From: Saksenaea vasiformis B4078
Taxonomy: Eukaryota; Mucoromycota; Mucoromycetes; Mucorales; Saksenaeaceae
Assembly (NCBI GenBank): GCA_000697055.1
Contig: JNDT01001271.1
Location: 1-36,409 of the forward strand
DNA length: 36,409 bases
Reading direction: 5' to 3'
In this document: piece by piece, positions 23,230 through 33,350 of the stretch
Layout: each line of letters opens with the position of its first letter
Position numbering within the stretch: position 1 is the stretch's first letter
Notes under the pieces: generated by a model
What the model was told of the DNA's origin: nothing
What the model saw: the letters and a program-made list of their open reading frames with translations, nothing else
The model's database searches: none
Made by a program: the position numbers and the translations under genes

Positions 23230-23824
23230 TCACCACAGCGTAAAGTTGTCATTATTGTTTTGCTGGTCCTGGAAAAAAAAAAGTAGCCACTAGCAAGTTC
23301 AAACAGGAATCATGCGATATCTTGACCCATTCAAAGGGTGAATATGTAGCTCCTGCTCTACTGTCATATCCCTGTCAATTCCAACACGATGATCCTAAAA
23401 AAAAAGGGAAGTGTTGTAATTCATAGCTTTGTGTCCTTTAAGCGGTGAACATCAGAGAACCTTATCTAGTTGTACATGCTTCAATTGATTATTCGTTCCT
23501 CTTTAGTCACAGACATTAACAAGCATTAAATGACGAATTTACATTTCTTTACATATATTTTTAATTGCGTACAGTATATGTAAAGTTTAAATTACTTGAC
23601 TTCCTAAAGCAACAACGGAAAAGTGCTATGTCGGTTGTAGCATATCGAATTTCGGCTTTTCAAAACAAAAATCCGACTATGCGTTATTCATGTTAAGACA
23701 TTAATCAGGAGAAGAAAAATGACATTGTTCGTTTGATGAACTCTAATTCATAGCTATCAAGTGGTCGCATAGCATTACCCATTGGACTTGCAACTTCTTT
23801 TTCTGCAGTGGCCACGGGCTGCAT
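23230..23824 (-). CDS. Small hidden five-exon gene, unknown function
   Basis: Hand-spliced model: 23724-23824, 23596-23603 (8-nt micro-exon), 23461-23498, 23394-23305 and 23268-23230, giving 91 residues. The last three exons are the strongest part. They carry LKHVQLDK, then DHRVGIDRDMTVEQELHI and HPLNGSRYRMIP, then DQQNNNDNFTLW and a TGA; exons 4 and 5 join in phase 0 behind polypyrimidine-AG acceptors. The first exon reads MQPVATAEKEVASPMGNAM and onward to LDSYELEFIKRT. The micro-exon is optional: joining exon 1 directly to an AAAG acceptor one dinucleotide upstream of exon 3 also keeps frame. It is divergent from the SH3 adaptor, with 154 bp between start codons, so a shared promoter is likely. 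The protein is hydrophilic with no signal peptide and no recognised family. Confidence 0.5.
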
Positions 23825-23978
23825 TTTCTGTCGACGAATGTGACTTGCAGCTGGGTGACACATGCGGGAAACCGGTGTTCGGCACAACTTCGCACAAACT
23901 TACCATACACTGCGCACCCACGGTGCTGGAAGTTAGTATTTACCTTTTTCCACTTATCCTTCTATTGTCGCCACGATA

Positions 23979-26300
23979 ATGAGCGGCAAGTACCAATGAA
24001 GAAGAAAGCAACTGTGTATTTACTCCACTGCTGCAGAACTATATCGAGCGCATCATGATTACGAAGCGCAACAAGAAGACGAACTAACTCTAAAAGAAGG
24101 CGACATAATCCGCGTACGAAATGCAGAGAATCATGATTGGTGGCTAGTCGACAAACAAGACACTGGTCAAAGCGGAATGGTCCCGAGCAATGTAATTGAA
24201 TGTAGCTGCTGCGCAAGATATCTTTACCTGTCTTCATTCTAGTTCCTGGAACCAGCGACCGAAACGGCCATGCCAGTGCCACAGAATAATGTTGCCGCTG
24301 ATGCAGGTAGGGCTTCGATGCATTCCATTTGTTATCATGTAATTATTCACAACTGCTTCAGGAGGACCTGTTCTTGCCAGGGTCCTGGAAGACTATGAAG
24401 CACAAACCGCAGAAGAGCTTTCGTTATGGAAGAATGGCATTGTGGCCATCTTAGATCAATCCTTTGGCAGCGATTGGTGGAAAGGCGACCTCAATGGCAA
24501 GATAGGCATTTTTCCAGCCAAGGTGAATTGATACGTAATTTGCTATCATTGACTTATCGTGTACTAGTGCGTGAAAATCATTGAAAGTGGTGAAGACGTG
24601 GAGACATCAACAGACGATCCTGATGCGAAGCCAAGACGTAAATGGTTGTTTTATTAAGCATGGAGTAACGCTAGTTTGTAGATGGATTTAAACTAGCTGC
24701 CTATGGTGTAAAGCAGGGTGGCATTGGGAGCATTTTGGCTGGTGGCTTCCCGCTGAGAAAAAAGACTGTCCGGAGGACATCTGTGGCAGAAAGTGAGAAA
24801 ATTCCAGAAGAAACGACAGTAAGTGCGTAGTTTTTAATAAGATAGCTCGGTTAATCTATGTGGTGCAGGTGCCACCGGTTCCTACACAGAGTGTGAAGTC
24901 AGATAAACGTGGAAATGAAGGTACCAATTCCACCGCCTAAATCTAGCTAACCTGAAATTCCGTTAGGATCGTGGAAAGCCCTTGTTATCCACGACTATGA
25001 GCCTGTCAATGAAGGTGAGTCGGAGCGTGAAACGGGCATAATGTGTGTATGCTAAATGATATGACAGACGAGATCAGATTAATGAGAGGAGAGTACGTCA
25101 CGATCAAAGACAAAATGGAGGATCAAGGTTGGTGGAAGGGTGTGAACGAGAAGGGAGCTATAGGCGTATTTCCATCCAATTTTGTCCAAGTCATGGAAGA
25201 ACAAAGCCCACCTCCACGCCCGCCACGCGCAAGACCGCCTACCATTAAGCCTGAGGCTCCCAGTGCGGGAAATGAGCCACTTCTTTCGCCAACGCTTGCT
25301 CGGCCGCCACCTGTTCCTGTAGCAACACGACCATCTTCTTTGCTATCCAACCGATCTTCTGCTGCTAGTGAACAAACGCCGACGACGGGTCCTCCTACGC
25401 CCCCTCGGCCAGTGACATCTCCACCTTTAGCTTCTCGCCCTATTTTGACTCCAGAAACAAGACGCCACAAACCACGGGTACCCTCCGTCCATACGATTCC
25501 TGCAGTAGCTCCAGATTTGCCGCCCATCACGAATCAAGGCGATCAATCGGAACATCCCATCCGGCCTTCAAGACCGGTACCTGCACCTACCGCATCTACC
25601 AACAGTATAAGCTCTGAAGCAGGCAAGAAAACAGATACATACAAGCCAGCTGTACCTTTAGCGAAACCACCCAAAGTAAGTACCATAGTAGAAAAGTTGT
25701 CGTAATGGATCCTAACTTGGTTCACAGGTCAAGCCTTTTGTAGGAAGTAAGTTGCCATATCTGGTCTTTTTTTTTGCGTTTTAGTAATTGTTGTTTTTTG
25801 TAGCGAAACCATCTGGTGAATCCGATGTCCCTCCTGTTCCAGATCGAAAAAGTAATGTGGAACCTCCATTGTCTCCTCCAATACCAAAGCGTGCAATGCC
25901 TCGGCCACCACCATCAGTACCACCGTTAAACGAGGAGCCAGAGACAGCAGAGACACCGGTCGAAGACGAAGACGTAAAGGTCGCAAAATCGGTTATTTCG
26001 CCAAGTACATCGCGGCAGTCTTCGGTTGCTTTGAGCAACCAGGCACCCTCAGTTCCAGCGCGTAGTCCATCTTCTATTTCATCCACACGCTCCAGTGAAC
26101 CTCCTATGGAGACTTCCAAAGCAGTTCCACCACCACGTCCGTCGGTACCACCTCCTGATGCTTTAGAAGCAAAGATTAGAAGTCTGGTGAAGAAGGAGAC
26201 GGAGAAAATCCGACAAGAATTCGAGGCACTTTTAAAGGCAGAACGAAACGAACGTTTACGTTTGGAAAATGAACTTCGCGAGTTAAAAGACCGTTTGTAA
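23979..26300 (+). CDS. Three-SH3 adaptor of CIN85/CD2AP type
   Basis: Eleven exons give about 605 residues. SH3-1 (about 3-58) has LYRAHHDYEAQQEDELTL, DWWLVD and MVPSNFLEP. SH3-2 (about 80-134) has LEDYEAQTAEELSL, DWWKGDLNGKIGIFPAK. SH3-3 (about 217-275) has LVIHDYEP, WWKGVNEKGAIGVFPSNFV. Then come about 270 residues of Pro/Ser-rich sequence with many PPRP/PPPRPS motifs, and a C-terminal coiled coil (LEAKIRSLVKKETEKIRQEF and following). Three SH3 domains, a proline-rich region and a terminal coiled coil is the layout of animal CIN85/CD2AP, adaptors joining endocytosis, ubiquitin ligases and actin capping; a cortical actin or endocytic role is inferred. The start depends on a 7-nt first exon (23979-23985) and a GC-AG intron (23986-24036), the only joint found that puts SH3-1 in frame. 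Other introns are 44-57 nt GT-AG. Confidence 0.85.
23986..24036 (+). other. GC-AG intron (donor GCAAGT) after a 7-nt first coding exon
   Basis: The model ATGAGCG|GCAAGT...CTGCTGCAG|AACTATATCG gives M-S-E-L-Y-R and enters SH3-1 in the right frame. The alternative donor GTACCA, four bases downstream, leads to a stop within a few codons. This donor lacks the usual preceding AG, so the call is less certain than the other two GC-AG introns. Confidence 0.5.
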
Positions 26301-26367
26301 AATAAAATACGTAATGCATGGTTTTACTCCTGCGTAGCCGAGACTGAAGGCCTAAGATTCAATAGCA

Positions 26368-26981
26368 ATGTTCGAGATAATGCAGAATTTAATCATGCTA
26401 CCGCCTCTCCTAAAAATAAAAGAACCGGCAATAAGCGAAGAAACAAACAATGTGCTGGCCGAAGGAAAAGACGTAGGTCTTCGTCAGTTTAATTATTCAG
26501 CATTATTGCTGCCGGGAGCCATCTGCGTTGCTCAGCGGGGTTCATGTTCCACTGTGTCTAGACAAGGTTACAACTTTTGTTACCAGACGTACTTACGTTT
26601 GGAGTGGGTTGGATGCAGTCAAATGAATATTGTGCCCATTGAAGAATCGCTTCGTGTAAGTAATAAGAAAAGGATATGGTTTACTTGACATACTAATGAT
26701 TGAATACCCTATCCTTATACAGCGTAAGCTTCATTCTTCATATGGATTTGGATTTATAAACAATATTGTAAGGGCTCGTTCCAACTTTCAAACTTCTACG
26801 TGTGATGGAAACCTAACCTGGTGTTCTGACTCTGAACTTTGTATAAGTGTCCGATCACCGGAGGTGAGTCTCTTATACGACACAGTTTCTTCTTGTTCCA
26901 TATTATTCCACGATATCGTAGATTGTACGGATCATATAATCCACTTCTTTCTTCTCTTTGCATTATTAGAGGAAACCTTGA
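26368..26981 (+). CDS. Cys-containing spliced ORF of unknown function
   Basis: Model: 26368-26655, 26723-26863 and a 12-nt last exon 26970-26981, about 146 residues. Intron 1 has a consensus donor GTAAGT, a CATACTAATG branch site and a TATACAG acceptor, which supports a real transcript. Seven cysteines lie in the C-terminal two-thirds (ICVAQRGSC, NFCYQTYLRLEWVGC, TCDGNLTWCSDSELC), as in small extracellular or disulfide domains. The start is uncertain and no signal peptide is present in this reading, so a missed 5' exon is likely. Intron 2 (26864-26969, 106 nt) is weak: reading through instead adds a hydrophobic tail. It lies head-to-tail behind the SH3 adaptor. Confidence 0.4.
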
Positions 26982-27094
26982 ATACATCACAAAGTCGACT
27001 GTATTTAGTATATTGTTCAGTCATAATAACGATTTTAAGGACAAAGTGATAGGGTAGCTTTGTGTACGAAGAGGAAAGGGTTAAAAAAAACGAT

Positions 27095-27916
27095 CTACTG
27101 CTTGTTTTCGGAATTTGAAGTCTGGCAACCACGCATCGTCTCTCGGCTCATCACTTCCATCATAATTTGATTACACATCTTCGCATATGGATTTTCACTG
27201 ATGGTCACATTTCGAGCAATAGGGTTGCCATACTTGGCACCTAATTGAAAAAAAAAATTCAGTAACTTCGTTACTTTGAGAAGCACCTATTTACCAATAG
27301 CAAAGTCTTCCCGTGCGCCAGCCAGATCGCCTTGCTGGCGTCGAATAATCGCTCGCTGTGTGTAAGCCTAGATATCGCAAGAGTAAATATGCCGAAGCGC
27401 GTGGTGTCAAAGCATACCTGGCGTAATACTTTTGGTTGACCTTCAGCGAGGGAGATTACTGTGTCGAGATCTTTCAGTGCCAAGTCATCCATTTTCTTCA
27501 TACGATAGATTTGGGCTCTTTTAATACAAATATAAGTTATATTTATCATTTAAACAGTTGATGCTTACCTGTTGTTGTAGGCTGATGCATATTCCTTTTC
27601 CATCTCGATGCATTTGTTTAATGTTTCGAGAGCAGTATCTGTGTTACCGCCCTCTGCATGTTCAATCGCTTCTTTTTCTAGCTTTTGCAACTTTTCAAGT
27701 AGCTCAGGGTCAAATGTTTTGGCTACGCACATTATTAGTTGACGATCGGATGACTTGATGTCTTGCCTGGCGTTGTATCGACAGTCGCAGCGATGGAATC
27801 GAATGATTGACCTTGTGCGTCTGTACGTAACTGTTAGCCGTTTCCCAATCTTCATATATTGTATTCTGACCTGGATTGAAGATAAGTTCTAAAACTGCGT
27901 CGTCAGAAACAGGCAT
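27095..27916 (-). CDS. TTC36-like tetratricopeptide repeat protein
   Basis: Five exons (27871-27916, 27569-27722, 27418-27517, 27295-27367, 27095-27240) give 172 residues, close to human TTC36 (189). The N-terminal AVLELIFNP motif is diagnostic of that family. TPR helices follow: KEAIEHAEGGNTDTALETLN, EYASAYNNRAQIYRMKKMDD, QAYTQRAIIRRQQGDLAGAR. The C terminus has YGNPIARN and ENPYAKMCNQIMMEVM, matching the family's NPYAxLCNxM end. TTC36 is a small cytosolic TPR protein whose role in fungi is not established. The first intron (27723-27870, 148 nt) is longer than its neighbours and is inferred from a CTAAT branch site and frame. A short family-variable linker after FNP is absent under this model, so an extra exon there is possible. 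Confidence 0.82.
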
Positions 27917-29112
27917 AATTTGAAGAAAGCGAAAGAAGTGTGGATGTCCTTTTTTCTGATGGTTCGTGGGAAAACAGCTGAAGGGAAATATACACTCCGC
28001 TGATTTCCAAAATGTGAGCCAATCAACGTCCATGATATAGCTGCAGCACAAGCTGCAGCCCGTACTCTCGCTTTCCCTCTCCCAGTCCAGAGCTCGGGGC
28101 AACTAACAAATGTGTAATACTCTACTAATTCATATTATTTGGTGATAGTGAGGTCACGAACTTGCTGTCTTGTCATCTTTAAAAGACTCGGTGGTTCATG
28201 TTGCCGTTTAATGTTTCATTTACGTTCGTATTATCCATTTACTACATTTCCCACCTATCAAGTTAAACATTTCTGGCGTTAAGGGCTTCAATCCTAGTGA
28301 AAACTGCTACGCTTGTATAATGTGAATGTAGTAACTATGCATTTGCCCGGATTGCCTTATGAAACGGCTATGTCCGAGAACGATCCGTATTAGTACTGCT
28401 GGATAATACCAAAATGGAAAGATAAAAATCGTTTAATGAATGATGGAGTATTAGCGTTACTATGAGACGTTGACATGGTACCGCAGCCGATCACTGGGTC
28501 CAAATGCCAGGATGGTCGGTACTAGTTTATTTATTTTCCAGAAAGCGGGTGCCTATCCGGGGGAACGGAAAGGTTCCGTGCTTCACTATCCCGTATGAAG
28601 CTATAAGCACAAGGATTTCCCTAAAATCTATTGATCTAGCAGTTGGGAACGCGAACAGATATTTATGTGCGCACACGGTTCCGCTGTTCATTGTAGGTAT
28701 GATATGCGAATGAAACGCCTTCGAGTATGTAATCTAAGGCTATGAAAGACCTTGTTGATTTTCAGTAAGTGAATAGCGACTGAGGAAAATAATCCATATT
28801 CGGGCTGCTAATCCTTCACAAGATGCATTCCATTTTCTTGGAAATGCGCGGCATATTCCGGCTCAGATACCAATAATATGAAGTTAAGATTTAACCTGGT
28901 AAGCGGCGTAATGTAGGACCCTAGAAGAAATCGTAGACAGACAGATGTAATTTAATATGCTGAGGCAATAGCTGTCCTTGCATTTCAGAGTAAAGATCTA
29001 CGCATTGTCGCCTCGGTTGAGGCCCCGACCACACCGAACATCCTAAAACCCGTCACGTCGATTTTGCCTTCCCATTCAAAGAAACTCATTTGGAGAGGCG
29101 TGAAGAGGCAAT
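27917..29112. other. Divergent intergenic region between TTC36-like and WD40 genes
   Basis: About 1.2 kb. The first few hundred bases should hold the TTC36 promoter (minus strand), and the last 150 bases (GC-richer, with GGTTGAGGCCCCGACC at about 29014) the WD40 gene promoter. A 69-codon ORF at 28504-28713 has no splice context or recognised family. Confidence 0.4.
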
Positions 29113-31652
29113 ATGGATAATATGGCTTCAGAGGGAAAAACAGTACAAACTACGGAAAATGCTTCTTCACAAAAGATTGACAATATAGAGAGTGATGCCG
29201 GGTCTCCTGATAGCACAATCGGTGTAGAACAGCTACGAATAGACGATGAACAAACAGATGATTACCAACCAGCTTGGAAGCGAAGCGGCCTATCATTAAG
29301 CGTGGCTGCACGACAGCGCCGAAGGTACCTTGCAGGATCCATATTTGGTCCAGAGTCTCAAATTTCTCGGGCGTAGTGATGCTACACACTGTCAGAACGT
29401 CGGAATGCATAATACGCATATACGACCTAGCGAAGATATATTCAACGCAAACGACCCGCGAATCAAAGAGGTATAGTATACCGATCAGGAGAGACGCATT
29501 TACACAGATTTTTTTTGTAAAAAAAAGGATATTCTCAGCATTATCATGCAGTATCTTGCTGACGAAGGATATCACGCATCGCAGTCTGTTCTGTACGACG
29601 AAACGAACGTGAAATGGAAGGAACGGGAAGAGAGAACACATGAAGTAAAACGTGTCAAAAAAGCAATTCTAGGCAAGTCCTAAAAGCAGTGGAGGACTTG
29701 CGAATGCGAAGTTGAATATGTGTTCGCAGACGGAGACTGGCAAGAAGTCGAGAAACTATGTTCAAAACCGCTGATAAAGAACCACCGATCATTCCTATAC
29801 TCCGTATATAAGCAACAATATTTGGAATACATTGAGCGAAGGGAGATTCAAAAGGTAAACGTTGATAAAAGATGGATCACAATCTAACGGTTAAACAGGC
29901 ATTTACGTTTCTCAACAAACGACTAAAACCCTTAGAGCATCTTCAAACCAAACCGAATGAATTTAAAGACATGTGTTATCTTCTTACTGCCAAATCAATT
30001 CATGAAGCGCCTAGTTTTAAAAACTGGGAAGGTATTATGGCTGCGAGGTAGCGCAATATATGTGTGTAACTGAGAAGCTGGCTAAGTTTCTTTGTAGAGA
30101 GAATCTGGTCGACCAATTACAAAACATGCTTGATTTTGAGAACGCAGATCGAAATGGTAATCTTGCCTTCCTTCGAGCATTGACTATAGGGAAAAATGAT
30201 CATAGGAAATCGTCATATCCCGCGCGATCGCCTATTGACTCTGCTACGACAAGCAGTCGCATACCAAATTGAATTTTCGCGCTATCATCCAAAGATTGCA
30301 CCCGCTGTCAACTCGTAAATATATAGACACGACTGACCGTTAGTAAGATGATTGACCGCTCCGCTTGCAGTTTGCTAGAGGACTATACAAGTTTTGTGAT
30401 ACCGAACGCGGCGGGTGCTACTCTGACCGGCCATCGAGGCAATGTCAAATGTGTGGAATTTGTAGGTGAAGAGGCTAGGAGGATTGTGTCCGGATCAAGG
30501 TGAGTAAAAAAGAAGAAGGACTAGTGCTTACGATGTGTATTAGTGACAACACGCTTCGTATCTGGGACACAGAATCCGCTGAGTGTTTAGATGTTTTGGA
30601 AGGTCACCGATCAAGGATATGGGATGTCTCCACAACCAGACTTGGTGATTTTGTATCTAGCGCGGGAGGTGATGGTACCGTAAAGGTCAGTATGATTAAT
30701 CGCTTACTTCGCTTGAATAAACCCTGTTTATCAGATCTGGAATCTGAAAAACGCCAAAGCAAATTGCATGAACACCCTGCAGGGACATTCGGGGGATGTT
30801 TATTCCGTCAAGTATCATCCTAATGAGGTAGGAACGAATATATAGGATTTCTTATCTTACATCCATTACGTAGCATCATTTGGTTACCGGTGGTTATGAC
30901 AAAATGGTGCGGTTATTTGACGTTAGCACTGGTGCTATAGTCAAAACGTTCCCTGGTCATCAATTAGCAGTAACAAAAACCATATTTAATCCGCTAGGAA
31001 ACCTGGTCATTAGTGGGTATGGACATTTTGTTTGTGCGATTGCCGCTCGATTAACCAGGATATCAGTTCTAAAGATAACACGATCAAATTCTGGGATATT
31101 GTATCTGGTCTATGTATCCGTACTATTTCCTCTCACCTCGGTGAGGTGACATCCGTGCAGATGAATTCTAGTGGTACACTGCTTCTAAGTAGTTCGAAAG
31201 ATAATTCCAACCGATTATGGGACGTACGGATGGTATGTATTTGGTTATTACGATCACCAATTCACTGATAATCTCTACAGGTTCGTCCAATACGAAAACT
31301 GAAAGGCCATCAGAACACGTCAAAGAACTTTGTCAGGGCTAATTTTGCCGATAATAATTTAATTGTGGGAGGATCAGAGGTAAATCTGATGGATCATGAC
31401 GACGTATTCATCTGTCTTGGCAGGACGGAAATGTTTATATCTGGGATCAAGATACAGGCGAGGTCTTACAAAAGCTGAGAGGACATTCTGGAGTCGTGTA
31501 TGACGCTGCCTGGAACGCAAAACAGGGCATGCTAGCTAGCTGTAGTGACGATCAAACTGTGAAAGTGTGGTGGTACGATGAAAAGGTAATATTTAATTAT
31601 TGTCTTGTGTCTTTTTTTAACAATTGCAACATAGGTCCCATTGGAAATTTAA
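29113..31652 (+). CDS. LisH-CTLH-WD40 repeat protein
   Basis: Fifteen exons (first 29113-29324, last 31635-31652) splice to 614 residues. After an acidic, disordered N terminus of about 100 residues comes a LisH motif (DILSIIMQYLADEGYHASQ, from 103), then a CTLH-type region (ILDGDWQEVEKLCSKPLI, then SVYKQQYLEYIERREIQKAF), then a bridging IPRDRLLTLLRQAVAYQIEF segment. Seven WD40 blades follow from about residue 290, beginning with TLTGHRGNVKCVEFVG and including GHSGDVYSVKYHP, GHQLAVTKTIFNP, SSHLGEVTSVQM and GHSGVVYDAAWN. The order resembles SMU1 and WDR26/Gid7, which act in splicing and in the CTLH ubiquitin ligase. The blades are not diagnostic of either to me, so a scaffold role is all I claim. 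In single frames it looks broken, but every break is a usable intron. Intron 3 is GC-AG. Confidence 0.88.
29673..29729 (+). other. GC-AG intron (donor AG|GCAAGT) in the WD40 gene
   Basis: GCAATTCTAG|GCAAGT...TGTTCGCAG|ACGGAGAC joins KAIL to DGDWQEVEKL, which restores the CTLH region. Without it the frame meets a TAA at about 29681. No GT donor nearby gives the same product. Confidence 0.8.
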
Positions 31653-31860
31653 TTTGATGTACATAGACTAACTCATAATCATGCAACACCAAATACGTCT
31701 TGCGTGAATGCTGAGTTGCCGCGTATTAATGCTCCTAGCTATCTACTTCCATAAAGCAAGTTGTAGTTAACGCAAAGGTTAATGAAATACTGGATTTGGA
31801 ATAAATGTTTACGTCAACTCAATATCCTTTTACGCTCAAGCCGAAATGATTTAGCGCTGG
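31653..31860. other. 3' flank of the WD40 gene
   Basis: Short AT-rich spacer between the WD40 stop codon and repeat copy B. Nothing else recognised. Confidence 0.4.
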
Positions 31861-31869
31861 AAAGTGATG

Positions 31870-32730
31870 CGTCTTTCCGGTGGGAAGTTGGTTAATCCAA
31901 GGAATAATTCGCATCTGGATAACCACAGCTTCGCATTAAAGTGCTTCAGTGATGGTTTTCGATATTCTTTCGGAAAGCAATAAAGATGTCTCGAGATAAG
32001 GGAAAATGTCCCGTTGAAACAAGAAATCGTTTTTGCATCGAGGTACTTCAATGATGGATTTCTCAGTATCCCATCGGAAAGCAGTAAATATGTCTCAAGA
32101 TAAGCATAGGTTCCACCCAAATAGTCCATACTTAAAGGAACGCACGAATTTCCTCTTTTTTTTCTTTGGCTCTCTTCATCTTTAACATCTCCGGTAAGGA
32201 TGTCAATTTATATACATACAGAATTACTCATGTTTTTCTGTCTATCGTTTAGCCTGCATGACCTCTGTCCCGAACTGTCCCGGCTGTGGTGTAGCCCCAT
32301 GTTCACCACCAGGTAAGCAAGTATTGTCGTACGCTGTCTTATCCAATTTCCACAACAGAGCCTCACCGGACCCTTGCATCGCTTCAAGTCCTCTGCACAG
32401 CGTACTTCCTTATCGCTGGCTGTCGTAGCCAGGGTCCCTCCCTATGTTGGTCCCGCAGGACCCAGGTGTGGGCTTGGCCCAGGACCGTAGGCCTGATTAC
32501 CTTCGGGGTAAGTAAAAGGACATCAAAGCATCTTCCCTCTACTAACCGTGAACAACCTCTTATGCTGCTCCAATAAAATATGCGTCCATCTGGGGACCGA
32601 GTCGATGTAAGTACAGCATTATACCGTTGTCAATTCGTGGACTAATGAGCGCACATTCAATTCTTTCCATAGAGCAAACTCGGTTCTTTACGGACGCATA
32701 ATTTGTTTAGAGTAGCATAAAAAGTTGTTC
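31870..32730. repeat. Dispersed repeat, copy B (partner at about 590-1330)
   Basis: Same orientation and block order as copy A: CTGGATAACC (31916-31925), TTCA(A/G)TGATGG, CCCATCGGAAAGCAGTAAA, AGGTTCCACC, GAATTTCCT plus poly-T plus CTTTGGCTCT, GGTAAGGATGTCAA, TTTAGCCTGCATGACCTCTG, CTAACCGTGAA, TTATGCTGCTC and TGCGTCCATCTGGGGACC. It is longer than A because a segment of about 95 bp is tandemly doubled (about 31945-32000 and 32040-32100). The inverted 3' ends are present (about 32572-32590 and 32689-32708). No protein-coding remains. Confidence 0.65.
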
Positions 32731-33350
32731 AATAAAGAGTAAGCCATCAGAATCGGGAATATCCTGACTTAGTATTTAAGCCTTCAGTAGATTCCGTTGA
32801 GCACTATGCAACCAATTGAAATAAGTCCTACAATGTGATTGAATATCACATCGTTCAGTACTGCTCTGACGGTCAAATATTAATTTCTTGCCATTACTAC
32901 GCACGATAATATATTTTGAGTCCACAGTACTGCAGCTGACAGTCCATACTTCTTGTCCAGTAAAATCAGTTAGAGTTACAGAAGACTTATCACAACATTA
33001 GAGTGCCTGATGAATGCAGCAGTGCAGTGTGGCGTAAGAATCCAAGGAAGTTGCAGGAACGCAGAAAGTTTTACTGGTCAAAGACATACATGTCAAACCG
33101 CCATTGCTATTTCAATCTGGTGTTTTACATCACTATCTAGAACCTACAATTGATGTTCCTGTTCAGAGCAAGGTGGCGAAAGCCTTCCTGTCTTCTGTAA
33201 GCGGGAGTACCAGAGTGCGTATCTGACCATTGTCCTCCATTCCGACGACATATCTTTGAAGACGCTCTCCCTGCGGGAAATGGTTTTGCTGTTTTTCTCG
33301 ACCACCTATTGTATATTGGTACATTCAGTATATATATGTTTATTCGTTGT
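32731..33350. other. Intergenic, 3' flank of the secreted-protein gene
   Basis: An AATAAA on the minus strand (33339-33344) lies 7 bp downstream of the secreted-protein stop codon and may be its polyadenylation signal. An overlapping minus ORF at 33137-33478 is in a different frame from the signal-peptide ORF and is taken as a shadow. Nothing else recognised. Confidence 0.4.

Noticed and set aside
29113..30300. Impression that the WD40 gene's 5' half is a frameshifted pseudogene
   Set aside because: Every apparent break falls at a usable intron, including one GC-AG intron. The spliced frame runs cleanly from start to stop and recovers LisH and CTLH regions.
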